From Lachnospiraceae bacterium (lineage in GTDB: Bacteria; Bacillota; Clostridia; Lachnospirales; Lachnospiraceae), in NCBI GenBank assembly GCA_017964055.1, contig JAGCSS010000253.1, positions 1 through 18,315 on the forward strand: DNA of 18,315 nucleotides. The letters run 5' to 3'. A model generated the notes under the pieces. That model saw only the letters and a program-made list of their open reading frames with translations, was not told where the DNA came from and did no database searches. Position 1 is the stretch's first letter. Each line of letters starts with the position of its first letter. The position numbers and the translations under genes are program-made. Shown one piece after another: positions 16,101 to 18,315 of this stretch.

Positions 16101-17198
16101 CGAGGTGCTGATATCCATATTCGCGCCGTAGGTCTTGGTCACTTCCTTGGAAGCGGTGGCGTTGTCGCCCTGATAGAGCTTCCAGTCAAGCGATGACGCA
16201 AACTTCGCGTTCGACTGCACTATGATCTCTCTGTCGTTGGCGTTCGGAGTAACCGTAAACTTCGTCAGCATATCTGTCGTGTAATTAACGACATACGCCT
16301 CGGGAACAACAACTACATTGAACGAGAGCGATTCGCTCTGCTTCGTGGCTTCATTTACGGTATCGGTGGTAACCGTGATCCGGGCGAAACCCGAATTCAC
16401 TGCCGTGATCACACCGGTTACCGAGTCGACATCAACTACCGTGGTATCGCTCGACTCCCAGGAAACGGCAGCAACCGACTCTGTCAGATGCTCCGGGTTG
16501 ATATTACTCGGAACATACGCGGTGCTGTAATTGGACGCCGTCCCAGGCGCAAAGCCGTACTGGACGAATCTGATCTTACGAAGGAATGTATACTGATTCG
16601 GATGATCCGCCGAATCCGATGTGTACAGCTGAAGCGTCCGGACATCCCTGGCGTTGTCGTAACTCTCGCCGTTCTGCGCTATCATGAGGCCGTAAGGCTT
16701 GGACGGGGAAGCAAGGATGTTGGGGTTCTTCGTATCGTCATCGGTCCACTGCAGCGGAACATGGATGATACAGTAAGCTATCGATGCATAAACGATACCG
16801 TTGATCTTCAGCGAAACAGCCAGACCGGAGTATCCGGGAGACTTGATCTCGAGCGTAACGCTGCAGGCGTCGTCATTCTGCGTCGCGATAGCAATAATGT
16901 TGTCGTTGGAGGCGGTCCAGGTGATCGCCGTACCCGAAGGGATACCGTCATCGCACTTTAAGATGATCTGAATGGTATTCAGACCGTCCTTATAGTCGTT
17001 GTACAGGATCTCGGCACCGTCATTGTACGTGGTACCGTTGTACATAAAGCTGTACGCCGACGTGGCCGCTTCGACCTTTTCAGGCTTAAAAGCAAGCTTA
17101 TTAAGCCATGACCCGTCATTGCCCAGCGGTTCAAGACCGCCGATCAGCAGAGCCACAGCTGCGATCAACGCAAACGCTTTAAGTATAGTTTTCTTCAT
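13152..17198 (-). CDS. large secreted protein of tandem bacterial Ig-like (Big_2) domains
   Basis: This is a 1348-residue protein. An N-terminal signal (MKK, hydrophobic about 7-24, probable cleavage near VEAA at 44-47) sends it outside. Repeats of about 80 residues carry the Big_2 signature: W(T/K/S)SSDTSIATV...G.V(T/K)(A/G)...GT..ITV. I count 12 such signatures, one at about 245-300, one at about 455-485, and ten in tandem from about 520 to the end; a looser Ig-like stretch lies at 50-150. Residues 300-415 differ and may be another beta-sandwich. No LPXTG motif, SLH domain, choline- or peptidoglycan-binding repeat or C-terminal membrane helix is visible, so attachment is unexplained. Such proteins often serve as adhesins or spacers, but no activity can be assigned. 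The start is the ATG with GGGAGG 8 nt upstream; a TTG two codons earlier is less likely. It has its own terminator and no partner gene. Confidence 0.88.
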   Translation of the reverse strand: MKKTILKAFALIAAVALLIGGLEPLGNDGSWLNKLAFKPEKVEAATSAYSFMYNGTTYNDGAEILYNDYKDGLNTIQIILKCDDGIPSGTAITWTASNDNIIAIATQNDDACSVTLEIKSPGYSGLAVSLKINGIVYASIAYCIIHVPLQWTDDDTKNPNILASPSKPYGLMIAQNGESYDNARDVRTLQLYTSDSADHPNQYTFLRKIRFVQYGFAPGTASNYSTAYVPSNINPEHLTESVAAVSWESSDTTVVDVDSVTGVITAVNSGFARITVTTDTVNEATKQSESLSFNVVVVPEAYVVNYTTDMLTKFTVTPNANDREIIVQSNAKFASSLDWKLYQGDNATASKEVTKTYGANMDISTSTGRVVLNDLPAGVYYLTAIPVKDATASHVLATYDVTAANIQYLGIILVVPVRFPTDTLILNYYNANVYDSYDLLGDSNLLSGSFRFTSTDTTVAKVGSTDGVVEATGIGKCNVIINVTDNKVINKLFGNYAASAGAIEFNTGGYHIDVTVVNGVAISNTSETLPVGANLQLYLTSPNPYEGDITWKSSDTSIVTVDENGLVTAVKPGDATVTVRIKVGGVTKQAKCKIKVVAAVAEITLTSKYDYVLVGDNLTISATVSPKLAGSTLVWSVSDTSVASIADTSDLSMTITGVKEGTIVVSAVNKENAIVATKIIKVIQEITKLTLSDTDVTLSLGTGFYQLYAYCEPELPESQSLQWSSSNKKVVTVDQNGKVTLVKPGSAVITVVTENGLIAQCNFTVLQGITGITFDQTEITLYTGDKERLTYVIKPANASNVTLNWTTLDNKIATVDSSGFVTAKNVGTTVVIAKATDGSGVEAMVKVNVLQNATAIKVDVTDLTLNVGDTYTLEVSLTPTTSSSTVSYESSNTKVATVGKKGKITAKARGNCVVLVKTNNGLTAYVNVTVNQQVTGISLNESAMTIYVDEEVELEATLTPKNVSDTEIIWASTNTKAATVDKNGVVKGISNGTTLITATAADDTDGTLMAYCLVTVIEYVTEVKIQEEASVGVGKKLKLEATVSGETATNKNVTWSSSDTSIATVNSKGVVKGVKVGTCMITVTAVDGSGESAECELTVFKATESIEIDPTMSYLEMVVGDQRTVLYDMTPGDASNVPVWTSSDPSIAMVNSKGTITALKAGTTTVIASAPDDPTITGTVVVKVINPVNATNITFDQYELVLIPGETHQVVASFSPGNITESYSWSTDNPNVATVDSNGRIIANRVGTANITLMTKNSGKKQTVAVYVVGLSETNVTLYQYEELLLDLQLDGAAANKLTVRWGTGNQSIAVMNNGHVTAKATGTTQVYVVVNGRKLYCTVKVIKNLKR

Positions 17199-17204
17199 AA
17201 GCAA

Positions 17205-17428
17205 AACCTCCCGTAAGAGTACAGTACGCCCTTATCAGTATGTTTATCGGCATTTCTTTAATAAGAGTTAACACTTGTTCGATAAATTAATCACCGCATT
17301 TCTCTTGTAGGGGTATGATACCGCGCGTATTTTTCAAAAGTGTGTCAGATTTCCATCTTATTCATGTCCGTTTTCACTGTTTGTAACTTTTTATTCCTTC
17401 TTTTTCTCTTTCCGCCAAGTTTTGTGCC
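17205..17428. other. leader of the Big_2 gene, no clear promoter
   Basis: This AT-rich stretch upstream of the Ig-like repeat gene should hold its promoter. The best candidate on the minus strand is TTAACT, 17 bp, then GATAAA near 17240-17270, but both boxes are weak. I see no open reading frame, hairpin or operator here that I can defend. Confidence 0.4.
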
Positions 17429-17758
17429 GGTGCGGCAGCCCCCGCTTTTTCACGCGGGACAATTACATATGTGCATGCAGCTGCAACGGACAGTTTTTTT
17501 GCTCCTCACCGTAACCTCGTGTTTTTCTATGCTTTCGCGGTATTGCTCTTGCCAAGTCACAGGGCCGCCGCCATTCGGCGTCCATGCCTCATGACGGCTA
17601 AAAATACATCCGTGTATTTTTGCCCTTGTGCCCCGGCGAAAGCCAAGAAAAACTACGACGTTACTTTACGGAGTCAAAAAAGCCGTCCGGCAGGCATGCA
17701 CTTATCCGACTTCCCCGAGCGTGAAAAAGCGCCGCCACGCCCGCGCCGCTGCCGCACC
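17429..17758 (-). repeat. copy A of a 330-bp element with terminal inverted repeats (MITE-like)
   Basis: The ends carry GGTGCGGCAGC (17429-17439) and its exact inverse GCTGCCGCACC (17748-17758). A second exact inverted pair lies inside: GCTTTTTCACGC (17444-17455) and GCGTGAAAAAGC (17719-17730). The core (about 17500-17630) is almost identical, in opposite orientation, to copy B at 18034-18315, with two mismatches in about 125 bp. The core contains a perfect 9-bp stem with a UCCG-type loop near 17600-17620 and a GC-rich hairpin near 17565-17580. No transposase is present and no target duplication is obvious. Strand is set to the orientation in which copy B reads forward. It may be a miniature transposable element or a structured intergenic RNA element. 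Confidence 0.8.
17463..17585 (-). other. 40-codon open frame inside element copy A, probably not a gene
   Basis: An ATG at 17585 opens a frame of 40 codons beginning MDAEWRRPCDLARAIPRK. The same frame is open in copy B from 18203 to the window end. The two copies differ by one synonymous and one non-synonymous change in the shared part, then by a one-base length change that shifts the C-terminus. No ribosome binding site is evident. Conservation is likely that of the DNA element rather than of a peptide. Confidence 0.2.
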
Positions 17759-17785
17759 TACCTGCACTCTGTCACAACAGCCAAT

Positions 17786-17809
17786 AAAAAAAGACTCCAT
17801 AAGGAAGTC
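17786..17809 (-). terminator. terminator-like hairpin between the two element copies
   Basis: On the minus strand GACTTCC pairs with GGAGTC with one bulged base around a 4-nt loop, followed by seven T. It would end a minus-strand transcript started from the promoter-like sequence at 17911-17939 before it reaches element copy A. Confidence 0.55.
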
Positions 17810-17836
17810 CGTTGAGCTTGAATTTGTCAGCCGTTA

Positions 17837-17851
17837 CCTCGATCTTCGAGG
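17837..17851. repeat. short perfect palindrome
   Basis: CCTCGA and TCGAGG flank a 3-bp centre. It is the first of three short palindromes within 63 bp between the element copies. Function unknown. Confidence 0.4.
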
Positions 17852-17871
17852 CATCGAACTTGGTGCCTTTG

Positions 17872-17886
17872 TTATACTGCGTATAA
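17872..17886. repeat. short perfect palindrome abutting the Fur-like box
   Basis: TTATAC and GTATAA flank a 3-bp centre and directly adjoin the palindrome at 17887-17899. It might be a second operator half of the same regulatory region. Confidence 0.4.
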
Positions 17887-17900
17887 GGTAATCATTACCA
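17886..17900. promoter_or_regulatory. 7-1-7 palindrome resembling a Fur-family box
   Basis: On the minus strand TGGTAATGATTACCT matches the Bacillus-type Fur consensus TGATAATnATTATCA at 11 of 14 defined bases and also resembles the Zur box. It begins 11 bp downstream of a -10-like GATAAT, where bound repressor would block initiation. No intact gene lies downstream of it within the short predicted transcript. Confidence 0.4.
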
Positions 17901-17910
17901 CTCTATATAT

Positions 17911-17939
17911 ATTATCAGCAGGGAAGGTTTTTTTTGCAA
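17911..17939 (-). promoter_or_regulatory. promoter-like sequence without an obvious gene
   Basis: Read on the minus strand, TTGCAA (17934-17939), 17-bp spacer, GATAAT (17911-17916). It points at the palindromes, the surface-repeat remnant and the hairpin at 17786-17809. It could be the surviving promoter of a deleted gene or drive a small RNA of about 115 nt. Confidence 0.4.
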
Positions 17940-18000
17940 AAAATTTTTCGTTTTAATACCGCTAATTTATCGAGCGTGTCGGACAATTGCTGCACATACA

Positions 18001-18031
18001 GGCCGGTCATCGCATGTGACGGCCCTTTTTT
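18001..18031 (+). terminator. plus-strand terminator adjoining element copy B
   Basis: GGCCGGTCA (18001-18009) pairs with TGACGGCC (18017-18024) with one bulged base around a 7-nt loop, followed by TTTTTT (18026-18031). It lies 2 bp before copy B begins. No plus-strand gene precedes it in the window. Confidence 0.6.
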
Positions 18032-18033
18032 CC

Positions 18034-18315
18034 GGTGCGGCGGCTCGGGTGTGGCGTAGCTTTTTCACGCTTGTAACAGTCGACAGGGTGCATGCCTGCA
18101 GGCAGGTTTTTCCGTTCCGTAAAGTAACGTCGTAGTTTTTCTTAGCTTTCGTCCGGTCTCAAGGGCAAAAATACACGGATGTATTTTTAGCCGTCATGAG
18201 GCATGGACGCCGAATGGCGGCGGCCCTGTGACCTGGCAAGAGCAATACCGCGAAAGCTTAGAAAAACACGAGGTTACGGTGAGGAACAGAAAAAGCTGTC
18301 CGTTGCAGTTGCATG
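18034..18315 (+). repeat. copy B of the element, truncated by the window edge
   Basis: It starts with GGTGCGGCGGC, one base different from the terminal repeat of copy A, then GCTTTTTCACGC (18059-18070), identical to the inner repeat. It is inverted relative to copy A and nearly identical in the core (about 18165-18290). By alignment to copy A roughly 40 bp, including the second terminal repeat, lie beyond the window. Divergence is concentrated near the ends (18045-18130). Confidence 0.8.

Larger units (their letters stand above)
17772..17891 (-). pseudogene. possible remnant of a surface-protein repeat
   Basis: A 39-codon stretch with no start codon reads YNKGTKFDASKIEVTADK and KFKLNG, which resembles the beginning of Ig-like repeats in Clostridia surface proteins. 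It is preceded in frame by a TGA and ends after a T-rich hairpin, so it cannot be an intact gene. It has no close match in the neighbouring Big_2 protein. It may be debris from an older surface-protein gene disrupted by the flanking elements, or a chance resemblance. Confidence 0.3.

Noticed and set aside
13900-16500. CRISPR-like or tandem DNA repeats in the large gene
   Set aside because: The periodicity is at the protein level (about 80-residue Ig-like domains with divergent DNA); there are no short identical repeats with unique spacers.
17420-17767. Target site duplication flanking element copy A
   Set aside because: The bases next to the two terminal repeats (GTGCC on the left, TACCTG on the right) show no convincing direct repeat.
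17471-17815. Plus-strand frame of 114 codons across element copy A
   Set aside because: It crosses the terminal repeat and hairpins of the element, has low-complexity basic composition, and the frame is not kept in copy B.

Overview
The window looks like a chromosomal stretch of a Gram-positive anaerobe of the class Clostridia, most likely Lachnospiraceae. This is inferred from the gene families, strong GGAGG ribosome binding sites, a maltose-type ABC transporter encoded without its own ATPase, and a large secreted protein of bacterial Ig-like (Big_2) repeats. Genus and species cannot be named from the sequence alone. Every gene I can support lies on the minus strand, so transcription runs from high to low coordinates.

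Region 1 (1-3750) holds a housekeeping cluster. A zinc-ribbon membrane protein with its own consensus-like promoter (3714-3741) is followed by a guanine deaminase (guaD) and a B12-binding-type radical SAM protein that runs off the left edge.

Region 2 (3768-13057) is an alpha-glucan utilisation locus made of two minus-strand operons. The first, from a promoter at 13029-13057, carries a GH13 alpha-amylase-like lipoprotein and a LacI-family repressor whose start overlaps the amylase stop (ATGA). The second, from a promoter at 10376-10404, carries a maltose-type binding lipoprotein, MalF-like and MalG-like permeases and a cytoplasmic GH31 glucosidase. The inferred flow is: the surface amylase cuts starch or dextrin, the binding protein and permeases import oligosaccharides, and the GH31 enzyme hydrolyses them inside. 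A 14-bp palindrome with a central CpG, GTTAAnCGnTTAAC, occurs with at most one mismatch near both start sites and again, perfectly, inside the lacI terminator hairpin. This suggests one autoregulated repressor controlling both operons.

Region 3 (13110-17200) is a single gene for a 1348-residue secreted protein built of about a dozen Big_2 Ig-like domains, with no recognisable wall anchor.

Region 4 (17205-18315) has no convincing protein gene. It holds two copies, in opposite orientation, of an element of about 330 bp. The complete copy has terminal inverted repeats (17429-17758); the other runs off the right edge (18034-18315). The 275 bp between them carry a promoter-like sequence, a 7-1-7 Fur-family-like palindrome, two more short palindromes, a fragment resembling a surface-protein repeat, and two hairpins followed by T-runs. 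This is the least explained part of the window.
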